The position numbers and the translations under genes were made by a program. Shown in pieces: positions 44,405 to 52,693 of a stretch of DNA of 64,000 nt. The stretch lies in the NCBI GenBank assembly GCA_038526915.1, contig JBCBGF010000005.1:62001-126000 (forward strand), given 5' to 3'. Under the pieces are notes generated by a model. The model did no database searches. It was not told where the DNA came from and saw nothing but the letters and a program-made list of their open reading frames with translations. The DNA is from JBCBGF01 sp038526915 (GTDB lineage Bacteria; Pseudomonadota; Alphaproteobacteria; Rhodobacterales; Rhodobacteraceae). The number at the start of each line of letters is the position of its first letter. Positions within the stretch are counted from its first letter, which is position 1.

Positions 44405-45736
44405 TTAATCGTTTAATCCGTACACGTAGTCAGGGAGCCAGGTGGCGATCTCTGGAAACACCATCACCAGCGCCAGCGCGCAGGCCATGACCAGCACAAA
44501 GGGGCCAATCGAGCGATAGATATCGCTCAGCGTCACCTCGGGTGGGGCCATCGCGCGCATCAGGAACAGGTTATAGCCGAAGGGCGGCGTCATGTAGGCG
44601 ATCTGGGTGGTGATCGTGTAGAGGACCCCGTACCAGATCAGGTCGAAGCCCAATTCACCTACCAGCGGGACATATAAAGGCGCGACGATCACCAGCATTG
44701 CGGTGTCATCCAGGAATGTGCCCATCAGGATGAAGCTCAGCTGCATCATGATCAGGATCACCCAGGGGTTCAGGTTCAACTGCTCGGTAAAGAGGCCCTC
44801 AATCGCCCGCACCGCGCCCAACCCGTCGAACACCGCGCCAAAGGCCAAAGCGGCCAGGATGATCCACATGAACATGCAGGTGATCCCGAGGGTATTGCGC
44901 ACGGATGTCTCGAATACCTCTCGCGTCATCCGGCCCTTGACCACCGCCGCCAGAAACGCGGCCAGGGCACCTATGGCCGAGCTTTCCACCAGCGAGGTCC
45001 AGCCATTCACAAACGGCACCATCATCACCGCGAAGATGCCCAGCGGCAGCAGGCCCGCCGTCAACAGCCGCAGCTTTTCGGCGCGCGGCACGTCCCGCTC
45101 CTCAGCCGCGAGCGCGGGGCCCAGTTCCGGCTGCATCCGGCAGCGGATCACGATATAGGCGATGAACATTGCCGCCATCATCAGCCCCGGGATCACACCA
45201 GCCAGCCAAAGCTGCCCCACCGGCTGACGCGCAATCATCGCGTAAAGGACCAGCACCACCGACGGCGGCACCAGGATCCCCAGCGACGACCCCGCCTGCA
45301 CCACCCCCGTAACCATCCGCTTGTCATAGCCCCGGCGCAAAAGCTCAGGCAACGCGATGGTCGCCCCGATCGCCATGCCCGCCACGCTCAGCCCGTTCAT
45401 GGCCGAGATCAGGACCATCAAAAGGATCGTCCCGATGGCCAGCCCGCCCTTCAGGCCGCCCATCCAGACGTGGAACATGCGGTAGAGATCATCCGCGATC
45501 CGGCTTTCCGACAGGATGTAGCCCATGAAGATGAACATCGGCAGCGTCAGCAGCGGATACCACTTCATCAGCTTCATCGCCGCCGCAAAGCCCAGATCAT
45601 ACCCGCCCCGGTCACCCCACAGGAGGAGCGCCGACACCACCGCGACAAAGCCAATGGCACCGAAGACCCGCTGCCCCGTCAGAAGCATCAGCATCATGGT
45701 CGAGAACATCAGGATCGCGATCAGCTCATACGGCAT
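44405..45736 (-). CDS. dctM: TRAP transporter large permease DctM
   Basis: A 443-residue polytopic permease with about twelve membrane segments. The TRAP-M motifs NGLSVAGMAIGATIALPELLRRGYD and GSSLGILVPPSVVLVLYAMIARQPV are clear. It forms the Na+-coupled channel with DctQ. It overlaps the 3' end of dctQ by 11 bp. This is the large-subunit type of the TakP/mannitol group, with a longer N-terminal part. Confidence 0.93.
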   Translation of the reverse strand: MPYELIAILMFSTMMLMLLTGQRVFGAIGFVAVVSALLLWGDRGGYDLGFAAAMKLMKWYPLLTLPMFIFMGYILSESRIADDLYRMFHVWMGGLKGGLAIGTILLMVLISAMNGLSVAGMAIGATIALPELLRRGYDKRMVTGVVQAGSSLGILVPPSVVLVLYAMIARQPVGQLWLAGVIPGLMMAAMFIAYIVIRCRMQPELGPALAAEERDVPRAEKLRLLTAGLLPLGIFAVMMVPFVNGWTSLVESSAIGALAAFLAAVVKGRMTREVFETSVRNTLGITCMFMWIILAALAFGAVFDGLGAVRAIEGLFTEQLNLNPWVILIMMQLSFILMGTFLDDTAMLVIVAPLYVPLVGELGFDLIWYGVLYTITTQIAYMTPPFGYNLFLMRAMAPPEVTLSDIYRSIGPFVLVMACALALVMVFPEIATWLPDYVYGLND

Positions 45737-46241
45737 CGATCGCCTCGCCCCGGATGCGGAGGATGTCTTTGAAGAGCTCGGACAGCACCTGCAGGATCAT
45801 CAGAGAGATCCCGATGACCATGATCGTCTTGATCGGCCAGAGGTAAGGGCGCCAAGCCGTCGGTGACCGCTCGCCCCCGTACTGGAAGGAATAGATCGTG
45901 CTATCGATCCCGCCCCAGAGCAGCACGACCAGATAGAACAGTAGAAACAGCACCGTAATGGCATCCGTCCAGGCCTTCCGCCTGTCAGACCATTCGCCGT
46001 AAAGGAGGTCCATCCGCACATTCGAGCCCAGTTGGATCGAATACGGCCCGCCCAGAATATAATAGGCCACCATCGTGAACTGCGCCATCTCCAGCGTCCA
46101 GAGCGAGGGCAGGAAAAAGGTCTTGGAGATGGACGACCACAAAAGGATCCCCATCATCACAAAGATCCCGTACATCACGACCCGCCCGATCCAGCGGTTC
46201 ATGCGGTCGACGATGCGAATATACCCCCGCAGCGCGTTCAT
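45726..46241 (-). CDS. dctQ: TRAP transporter small permease DctQ
   Basis: A 171-residue protein with four membrane segments: VVMYGIFVMMGILLWSSI, MAQFTMVAYYILGGPYSI, WTDAITVLFLLFYLVVLLW and TIMVIGISLMILQVLSELF. The conserved SNVRMDLLYGEWSDRRKAW loop is typical of DctQ proteins of the TakQ type. The ATG overlaps the upstream stop as ATGA, so it is coupled to the amidohydrolase gene. Confidence 0.9.
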   Translation of the reverse strand: MNALRGYIRIVDRMNRWIGRVVMYGIFVMMGILLWSSISKTFFLPSLWTLEMAQFTMVAYYILGGPYSIQLGSNVRMDLLYGEWSDRRKAWTDAITVLFLLFYLVVLLWGGIDSTIYSFQYGGERSPTAWRPYLWPIKTIMVIGISLMILQVLSELFKDILRIRGEAIDAV

Positions 46242-47008
46242 CCCAGCACCTCGGCCAGGGCGCGACGCAGGATATTGGAGAGATACCCCGCCATCTCTTC
46301 CGCCGCCGGCTGGGTGTTGATCAGATCGCTCTTTATTTCAATCATCGCATTGGCAATCCCGCGCGGGATCGCCTGGGTGCGCAGGGTATGGGTGACGCCG
46401 TCGGAGGCATCGTAGGGATCGTTCAACCGGTTCACCCAGCGCGGATCCGCCTCCGCCAGCCGCAGCATCGCGAGCGCCAGGTCGGCATAGTCATCATGCA
46501 GGAACCCCAGCTCCACCACCCGTGGCGTGCCGAAATAGATCGGCGTGAAGCTGTGTACGTTCACCAGGGCGCGCGGCTTCCGCGCCTCCAGCGTCGCGGC
46601 CAGAAGATCGCGGAATGGGTGATAGACCTCCTCGATCCGCTGCCGCCGTGCGTCTTTGCTGAGGTTGTGATTGCCCGTCACCGGATCATGCTCGGCGATC
46701 TCGACAATCGCTGTTGGCGACTCCGGCGGGCGGTTGCAGTCATAAACCAACCGCGACACCCGGCTCACCACCAAGGGCGCGTCGAGCGTGTTGGCCATCG
46801 CCTTCGCCACATCCAGCGCCCCGATATCCCAAGCCCAGTGCCCGCGCAAAGCCCGCTCGGGCAGGCCCATCGTTCCCAACGCCGCCGGGATCGCGGCACT
46901 GGCATGTTCGCACACCAGCACCAGATCGCCCGTTGCCCCGGCGTTCAACACCTCGGCGGCAGGTAGCTCAGTCGCGGACAACAAGGGGGCGTGGGCAGTC
47001 TCAACCAT
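46238..47008 (-). CDS. N-formylglutamate amidohydrolase family protein
   Basis: A 256-residue member of the N-formylglutamate amidohydrolase (HutG2-like) family. Motifs are LVCEHASAAIPAALG, ALDVAKAMANTLDAPLVVSRVSRLVYDCNRPP and LVNVHSFTPIYFG. The family cleaves the amide of N-formylglutamate, but no hut genes are nearby. As the first gene of this operon it could hydrolyse an N-acyl or gamma-glutamyl amide made in the pathway. That is inference. Divergent from the RpiR gene with a palindrome between the two. Confidence 0.82.
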   Translation of the reverse strand: MVETAHAPLLSATELPAAEVLNAGATGDLVLVCEHASAAIPAALGTMGLPERALRGHWAWDIGALDVAKAMANTLDAPLVVSRVSRLVYDCNRPPESPTAIVEIAEHDPVTGNHNLSKDARRQRIEEVYHPFRDLLAATLEARKPRALVNVHSFTPIYFGTPRVVELGFLHDDYADLALAMLRLAEADPRWVNRLNDPYDASDGVTHTLRTQAIPRGIANAMIEIKSDLINTQPAAEEMAGYLSNILRRALAEVLG

Positions 47009-47053
47009 CTGAACCCAGCGAACAGGGTCGCCCTATTTCTGTCAACGGATTTC

Positions 47054-47069
47054 TGTAGACTTTGCTACA
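47054..47069. promoter_or_regulatory. Palindrome in the RpiR/amidohydrolase divergent region
   Basis: TGTAGACTTTGCTACA is a 5-bp inverted repeat (TGTAG/CTACA) with a 6-nt spacer, 45 bp from either start. It is the only clear palindrome in the 105-bp region, so it is the best operator candidate for the RpiR protein. Confidence 0.6.
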
Positions 47070-47113
47070 AACACGCACCACGCTGACGCGATCCTGTCAG
47101 AAAGGATGAAGAA

Positions 47114-47986
47114 ATGCGCACCGATCTGCCCATCGTGAAGGACCGCCTGGCGGGCGTCATGGGGACGCTGACGCCATCCGAACAGGTGCTGGCCGATGTG
47201 CTGCTCAAGGACTATCCGGTGGCCGGTCTGCAATCCATCACGCGGCTGGCCGAGGCCGCCAGCGTGTCGACCCCTACGGTGATCCGCATGGCCCGCAAGC
47301 TGGGCTTTGATGGCTTCCCCGCAATGCAAGAGGCGCTGCGCATCGAGGCCTCCGAACAGATCCGCCGCCCCGCGACCAAGCGCGACGCTTGGCTGGCCGG
47401 CGCCACCGACGAACACATCCTTGCACAGTTCGCCGAGGCGGTGACCAGCAACCTGCGCCACACGCTCGACCGGCTGGACAGTGCGAGCTTCGATGCCGTC
47501 GCCGCACTCCTCGCCGACCCCAAACGCCCGCTTTACATCGTGGGCGGGCGCATCACGCGGTCGAACGCCGACTACCTGTTCAACCACATGCAGATCATCC
47601 GCCCCGGCGTGACCCATCTCAGCCATTCGGCAAACGTCTGGCCGCAATACCTCCTCGATATGAACGACCGCGCGATCCTGATCGTCTTCGACATCCGGCG
47701 GTATGAGCGTGATCTGGCAAAGCTCGCGACCCTGGCGCAAGAGCGTGGGGCGACCATCGTGCTGTTCACCGATCAATGGGGCTCACCCATCGGTAAGACG
47801 GCAGCGCACACGTTCCAGGCGATGGTTGAGGCGCCGTCGAGTTGGGATTCGACGCTTGCGATCATGCTGATCGTTGAGGCGCTGATTGCCCGGGCGCAGG
47901 CGGGGCGGGAGGATGCGAGCCGTGAGCGGCTGGAGGAGTTGGAGTCGATGTTCTCCACGACGCGACTGTTCCGCGACTTCAACTAG
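47114..47986 (+). CDS. RpiR/MurR-family transcriptional regulator
   Basis: A 290-residue regulator. The N-terminal helix-turn-helix domain (about 1-80) includes ITRLAEAASVSTPTVIRMARKLGFDGFPAMQEA. The C-terminal SIS domain (about 120-265) has PLYIVGGRITRSNADYLFNHMQ. SIS domains bind phosphosugars or, in catabolic operons, other metabolites. It is divergent from the amidohydrolase-TRAP operon and is its likely regulator. The start has AAGGATGAAGAA just upstream. Confidence 0.9.
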   Translation: MRTDLPIVKDRLAGVMGTLTPSEQVLADVLLKDYPVAGLQSITRLAEAASVSTPTVIRMARKLGFDGFPAMQEALRIEASEQIRRPATKRDAWLAGATDEHILAQFAEAVTSNLRHTLDRLDSASFDAVAALLADPKRPLYIVGGRITRSNADYLFNHMQIIRPGVTHLSHSANVWPQYLLDMNDRAILIVFDIRRYERDLAKLATLAQERGATIVLFTDQWGSPIGKTAAHTFQAMVEAPSSWDSTLAIMLIVEALIARAQAGREDASRERLEELESMFSTTRLFRDFN

Positions 47987-48011
47987 CCGCGCCCATACCA
48001 CTACGAAGTGA

Positions 48012-48089
48012 GGGCAGCGCCGACCCGAGGGGTGGCGTGAGCGCCGCCCCGTGGGGGCGGGTCGGCGCTGCCCGATGGTGCCCATCGGG
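48012..48089. repeat. Long structured palindromic element
   Basis: Perfect 16-bp arms GGGCAGCGCCGACCCG (48012-48027) and its complement (48058-48073) enclose a 9-bp inner stem-loop (one G-T pair). Directly after comes a third stem CCCGATGG/CCATCGGG with a 3-nt loop (48071-48089). The whole folds into stacked hairpins. It resembles an intergenic repeat family, and may also end the rpiR transcript. No T-run is seen. Confidence 0.7.
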
Positions 48090-48108
48090 CGGGAGATCCG
48101 AACTGCGT

Positions 48109-48126
48109 GGCATATGCATATATGCC
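48109..48126. promoter_or_regulatory. Inverted repeat upstream of fumC
   Basis: GGCATAT/ATATGCC form a perfect 7-bp inverted repeat around GCAT, 80 bp before the fumC start. It is AT-rich amid GC-rich DNA, so it could be an operator or part of the promoter. Confidence 0.5.
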
Positions 48127-48205
48127 CCCCGTGACATCTCCCCCGATTGCGCCCCACTGCCCCCACGCCTATAGCTCGGCCCGACACATCGCAGGAGAAT
48201 ACCCC

Positions 48206-49603
48206 ATGTCCCAGACCCGCACGGAAACCGACAGTTTCGGCCCGCTCGAGGTTCCCACCGACAAGTACTGGGGTGCGCAAACCCAACGCTCGATCATGAA
48301 CTTCCCCATCGGGTGGGAGAAACAGCCCGTGGCCGTCGTCCGCGCCCTTGGCGTGATCAAGCAAGCCTGCGCCGAGGCCAATAAGGAACGCGGCGCGCTC
48401 GACGCCAAACTTGCCGACGCGATCATCGAAGCGGCCTCCGAGGTTGTGGCAGGCAAACTCGACGACAACTTCCCGCTCGTGGTCTGGCAGACAGGCTCGG
48501 GCACGCAATCAAACATGAACGCCAACGAGGTGATCGCCAACCGCGCGATCGAAATCCTTGGCGGCACCATCGGCTCGAAGGACCCGGTGCATCCCAACGA
48601 TCACTGCAACATGTCGCAGTCCTCGAACGACACCTTCCCCACGGCCATGCATATCGCGACGGCCACGACAGCGCATGACGTTCTGCTCCCCGGCCTTGAG
48701 AAACTGCACGCCGCCCTAGAGGCCAAGGTCAAAGCCTTCGACGGCATCATCAAGATCGGCCGCACCCACACGATGGACGCGACCCCTCTGACGCTGGCGC
48801 AGGAATTCTCCGGCTACGCCCACCAGGTCGCCATGTCGATCGAACGCGTGAAAGCCGCCCTGCCCCGCATCTACGAACTCGCGCAAGGCGGCACCGCAGT
48901 GGGCACCGGGCTGAACTCTCCCACCGGCTGGGGCGAGACCGTCGCCGCCAATATGGCCCGCATCACCGGCCTGCCCTTCGTCACCGCGCCCAACAAGTTC
49001 GAAGCACTCGCCGCCCATGACGCCATGGTCGAGATGTCTGGCGCGGTCAAAACCGTGGCCGCGAGCCTCTTCAAGATCGCCAATGACATCCGGCTTCTGG
49101 GCTCCGGCCCCCGCTGCGGCCTGGGCGAGTTGATGCTGCCCGAAAACGAACCCGGCTCGTCGATCATGCCCGGCAAGGTCAACCCGACCCAGTGCGAGGC
49201 GATGACCCAGGTCTGTGCCCATGTCTTTGGCAACGATGCCGCCGTGGGCTTTGCGGGCAGCCAGGGGCATTTTGAGCTCAACGTCTACAAGCCGATGATG
49301 GCCTACAACGTCCTGCAATCCATGCAGCTTCTGGGGGATGCAGCGGTGGCCTTCACCGACAACTGCGTGGCGGGGATTGAGGCCAACACCGACCGGATCG
49401 ACAAGCTGATGCGCGTGTCGCTGATGCTGGTGACGGCGCTGGCCCCGCAGATCGGGTACGACAATGCGACCACGGTGGCCAAGACCGCCCATAAGAACGG
49501 GACCACGCTGAAAGAGGAAGCCATCGCCCTTGGCTTCGTCGATGAGGCGACGTTTGAGCAAGTCGTGCGCCCCGAGAAGATGATCGGCCCCAAGGACGGA
49601 TGA
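48206..49603 (+). CDS. fumC: Class II fumarase
   Basis: A 465-residue class II fumarate hydratase, interconverting fumarate and malate in the TCA cycle. It has GPLEVPTDKYWGAQTQRS at the N terminus, GSGTQSNMNANEVI, HPNDHCNMSQSSND, and the signature GSSIMPGKVNPTQCE. The start at 48206 has GCAGGAG upstream. The gene is followed by two small genes, each overlapping by 4 nt. Class I fumarase is excluded by the lack of Fe-S Cys. Confidence 0.97.
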   Translation: MSQTRTETDSFGPLEVPTDKYWGAQTQRSIMNFPIGWEKQPVAVVRALGVIKQACAEANKERGALDAKLADAIIEAASEVVAGKLDDNFPLVVWQTGSGTQSNMNANEVIANRAIEILGGTIGSKDPVHPNDHCNMSQSSNDTFPTAMHIATATTAHDVLLPGLEKLHAALEAKVKAFDGIIKIGRTHTMDATPLTLAQEFSGYAHQVAMSIERVKAALPRIYELAQGGTAVGTGLNSPTGWGETVAANMARITGLPFVTAPNKFEALAAHDAMVEMSGAVKTVAASLFKIANDIRLLGSGPRCGLGELMLPENEPGSSIMPGKVNPTQCEAMTQVCAHVFGNDAAVGFAGSQGHFELNVYKPMMAYNVLQSMQLLGDAAVAFTDNCVAGIEANTDRIDKLMRVSLMLVTALAPQIGYDNATTVAKTAHKNGTTLKEEAIALGFVDEATFEQVVRPEKMIGPKDG

Positions 49604-49776
49604 GCCAGCCCGTCAACCTCAACCGCTTCCGCAAGGACAAGGCCCGCGCCGAGAAACGCGCGCGGGCCGAGGCGAATGCGGTCAAACACGGGCGCACCAA
49701 GGCCGAGAAGCAAGCCGACGCCACCCGCGAGGCCAAGGCCAAACGCGACCTAGACGGCCACCGCCGCGAGACATGA
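49600..49776 (+). CDS. Small basic protein, DUF4169-like
   Basis: A 58-residue protein beginning MSQPVNLNRFRKDKARAEKR. It is rich in Lys, Arg, Ala and Glu and probably one long helix. This pattern fits DUF4169, small proteins of unknown function beside fumC in related bacteria. Its ATG overlaps the fumC stop and its stop overlaps the next ATG (both ATGA), so translation is coupled through all three genes. Confidence 0.75.
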   Translation: MSQPVNLNRFRKDKARAEKRARAEANAVKHGRTKAEKQADATREAKAKRDLDGHRRET

Positions 49777-50000
49777 GCGCGCGGCCCGTCAAACGCTCGC
49801 TAACGCTCAAAGGCCACCGCACGTCGGTTTCACTGGAAGACGCCTTCTGGCGCGAATTCCGCGATATTGCCGCCCGCCGCGGCATGGCGATCAACGCGCT
49901 CGCGGCCGAGATCGACGCGAGCCGCGATCTGGAAACCGGGCTTGCCTCTGCGATCAGGCTGTTTGTTCTGATGGACCTGAAAGCGCAGCTTCAGGGCTGA
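49773..50000 (+). CDS. Ribbon-helix-helix domain protein
   Basis: A 75-residue protein. The RHH pattern is KRSLTLKGHRTSVSLEDAFW for the strand and first helix, then FRDIAARRGMAINALAAEID for the second. A C-terminal helix follows (ASAIRLFVLMDLKAQL). It probably binds DNA as a dimer. It is coupled to the DUF4169-like gene. Its last 47 bp overlap the end of the convergent P450 gene, so the two mRNAs are complementary there. Confidence 0.8.
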   Translation: MSARPVKRSLTLKGHRTSVSLEDAFWREFRDIAARRGMAINALAAEIDASRDLETGLASAIRLFVLMDLKAQLQG

Positions 50001-51345
50001 CCCCCCGCCGCGCCATATCAAGCCAGATCCCGTCCCGTGACCGCAGGGTCAGATGCGCCACCGGGCGCGGCACAGGACGATCGCCGACAGACAGGGTCCA
50101 ACGGCTAAGGAACGCGGCCAGCATCACCACCCCCTCGGTCATCGCAAACCCCGCCCCCGGACAGACCCGCTGCCCGGCGGAGAACGGCAGATAGGCATCC
50201 CGCTGGCTCACCTTCGTCTCGGCCCGGTCCCAACGGGCGGGATCGAAAGCGTCAGGGTCCGGCCAGTGGTCCACATGCCGATGCAGATGCCAGGGAGAGA
50301 TCACGATCTGCGCCCCGCGCCGCACATCGCGTTTGCGAAATGTCTCCGCCCGCGTCGTTTCGCGCACCATCATCGGCACGGGGGGATAGAGCCGCAGCGC
50401 CTCGCGGAACGCATTCCGCGTCACGGGCAGCTTGGAGAGCGCAGAGAAGCCGGGGGCTGAGGCAAACGCCAACGCCTCTTCCGCCACCTGCTCCTGCACC
50501 TCAGGATGCGTCGCCAGCAGATAGAGCGCCCAGGCCAGCACGCTCGCGCTCGTCTCATGCCCAGCCAGAAAGAAGATCGCCACCTGATCCACCATCTCGT
50601 CGGTAGTCAAAACCGCCCCCGTCTCGGGGTCTCGCGTCGTCATGATCTTGGTCGCTAGATCCTCCGGCGCGGTCCCGGACGCGATCTTCCGCTGCCTCTG
50701 CGCGCACATCTCGCCGATCAGCCCTCGGATCTCCAGCGCGGCCTCCTTTGCGGCCCGCGGATACCCGCGCGGGACCCAGCGCGGCAGAGGCACGAAGGCC
50801 CCAAGGTTCACCAATGGCTGACACCGCTGGTAGTCCCGAAACGCGGCATAGACCTTTGCCGCCGTCGCATCCTCGATCGGCACGGAAAACAGCGCGCGAA
50901 AGATCACATCGGCGGCGGCATGGGCACAAACCGCCTCAACCTCCTGCGCGCCGGGCGACACACGCTCCGCCGCCGCCTCCGACGCCGCAAGGATCGCCGG
51001 AAAACTATCCTTCACCCGCCCGCCCTCGAACGCGGGATCAATGATCCGGCGCTGGCGGGCCCACATCTCGCCATTCGTCAAGAAAATTGACTGTCCTAAA
51101 AGAGGACGAAGCCCCTCCCCCACCCGGTCGCTTTTGGGAAAGTCCTGCGGGCGATCGCTCAAAACCGTGCGCACCAACGCGGGCTCATTCACCAGATAGG
51201 ACCGGAAGAACGGCGTCCGAAACTCGGCCATCTTGGCCCGAAACAGATGCGCGGGCTGGGCCGACAGAATGTCCTGCCGAAAGAGCCGCAGGTACTGCCA
51301 CAGCGACACGCGCCCCACGCGCGCCTGGGGTTTTGGCGGCGTCAT
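49954..51345 (-). CDS. Cytochrome P450
   Basis: A 463-residue P450. The I-helix AGHETSASVLAW, the ExxR motif EALRLYPPVP and the heme loop FSAGQRVCPGAGFA with the axial Cys are all present. No N-terminal membrane anchor is seen, as is usual for bacterial P450s. The pattern is closest to CYP-type enzymes acting on fatty acids or terpenoids, but the substrate is unknown. Its start overlaps the stop of the alpha/beta-hydrolase-like gene (ATGA), so the two act together. No ferredoxin or reductase gene is adjacent. Confidence 0.92.
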   Translation of the reverse strand: MTPPKPQARVGRVSLWQYLRLFRQDILSAQPAHLFRAKMAEFRTPFFRSYLVNEPALVRTVLSDRPQDFPKSDRVGEGLRPLLGQSIFLTNGEMWARQRRIIDPAFEGGRVKDSFPAILAASEAAAERVSPGAQEVEAVCAHAAADVIFRALFSVPIEDATAAKVYAAFRDYQRCQPLVNLGAFVPLPRWVPRGYPRAAKEAALEIRGLIGEMCAQRQRKIASGTAPEDLATKIMTTRDPETGAVLTTDEMVDQVAIFFLAGHETSASVLAWALYLLATHPEVQEQVAEEALAFASAPGFSALSKLPVTRNAFREALRLYPPVPMMVRETTRAETFRKRDVRRGAQIVISPWHLHRHVDHWPDPDAFDPARWDRAETKVSQRDAYLPFSAGQRVCPGAGFAMTEGVVMLAAFLSRWTLSVGDRPVPRPVAHLTLRSRDGIWLDMARRGVSPEAALSGPSEQTA

Positions 51346-52610
51346 ACGGCCATATCGGTATAGCGCGACGCAGGCACGTCGATGCGGTTGCTCGACGGGC
51401 TGCGGCCCGCGAAACGGTCGGCCAGGGTCAACGGGCCGGCAGTGATCTGGAAATAGTCATAGCCGCCGGGCTGATCGAAGGCGCAGAGGTATTGGAAATG
51501 CAGCCGGAAATACCGCCAGCGCAACGCCCGCCGCTTGGCCTTGCTAAGCGTCTGCGAGAAGGCCGCCGACAGAACCAGGGGCCAGCGTTGATCGTCCAGT
51601 GCCACGCCCGAGACCGCCACCGGATCGCACAGCGCAAAGGAACACCCATCCCCCGGGGCCGACACATCGACCCAGGTGAGGGCGTCGCACTGCGCCAGAT
51701 CATGCAGGTCCCGCCGCAAACGCGCGGCTTTGGGCAGAAACGACACCATCGGGATCGCCTGCCCCAGGGTGAGAAGAGACAGGGCCGGCCCGGTCGCGGG
51801 CACCCTGCCGGATCGGATCAGATCGGCCAGCACGGACACGGCCAGTTGCGCACCCGACGAGTGTCCCACGACCAGAACCTCATCCACATCCTCCGCCATC
51901 GCCTCCGCAATCCGGGCGGCAAACACCTCAAGCCGCTCTTCCAAGTCCGCGGGGTATGCCCCCCGGCGTCCGGCGGCATAAGCGAAATCATGCATCAGGT
52001 ACCAGGCAAAGAGCTTGCCATCCCGCGCCCGAAACCACTCCAGCACGACCCAGATCAGCGCAAGCGTGATCGCCCACCAAAGGATAAGTGTGGTCCAGGT
52101 CGCAAACGCGCTCTTGTCCGAAACACCGATCAGCTGCAGCGCACCAAGAACACCGGCAACACCCAACCCGGCGACGGTCGCACCCAACAGGACCCCAATC
52201 AGCAGCTGCAAAACCAAAACCACCACCGGGTAGAACGCCGCCAAGATCGGCCCCTTGCGCAGCCACATCAACCGCCGCAGAGCGCCCGATACCGTATAGG
52301 TCGAGACAACGCGGATAAGCTGCCAGTAGGTCGCCGGGATCGAGGCCCCCATCGATGCCTTAACCAGATCGGACCAAACGAGCACCTCGAACCGGGCCGA
52401 AGCTGTGTGCCCGTCGATGTTGCTGTCCACCTGCCAGCTGTTAGGCGGCAGGCCATCCGTCCGCACGCGGATCCCATAACCGGATATTTCGGCCTGCGCT
52501 GCACCCTCTGTCCGATAAAGCTCACGGTAGCGTCGGGGCGGATTGGGATCGAACCCCGGAATGTAGAAGACCAGACGCCGGGCAACTGTCGTTTGTGGAA
52601 CTTCCGTCAT
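51342..52610 (-). CDS. Membrane protein with alpha/beta-hydrolase-like motif
   Basis: A 422-residue protein with two central hydrophobic segments at about residues 125-155 and 172-195. The start LVFYIPGFDPNPPRRYRELYR resembles an alpha/beta hydrolase N terminus. After the membrane part, VDEVLVVGHSSGAQLAVSVLADL carries the GxSxG nucleophile elbow (GHSSG). A possible Asp (DGCSFALCDPVAV) and C-terminal region follow. It is probably a membrane-bound esterase or lipase that supplies or uses the product of the coupled P450. The family is not firmly identified. Confidence 0.6.
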   Translation of the reverse strand: MTEVPQTTVARRLVFYIPGFDPNPPRRYRELYRTEGAAQAEISGYGIRVRTDGLPPNSWQVDSNIDGHTASARFEVLVWSDLVKASMGASIPATYWQLIRVVSTYTVSGALRRLMWLRKGPILAAFYPVVVLVLQLLIGVLLGATVAGLGVAGVLGALQLIGVSDKSAFATWTTLILWWAITLALIWVVLEWFRARDGKLFAWYLMHDFAYAAGRRGAYPADLEERLEVFAARIAEAMAEDVDEVLVVGHSSGAQLAVSVLADLIRSGRVPATGPALSLLTLGQAIPMVSFLPKAARLRRDLHDLAQCDALTWVDVSAPGDGCSFALCDPVAVSGVALDDQRWPLVLSAAFSQTLSKAKRRALRWRYFRLHFQYLCAFDQPGGYDYFQITAGPLTLADRFAGRSPSSNRIDVPASRYTDMAV

Positions 52611-52693
52611 CGCCCGGGCCTAAGCGTGAATACTAGCGTTCGTGCGCCCACCACTCGCGAGACTGGCCGAGGCCCCGCTCAAACGCAAGCGCT

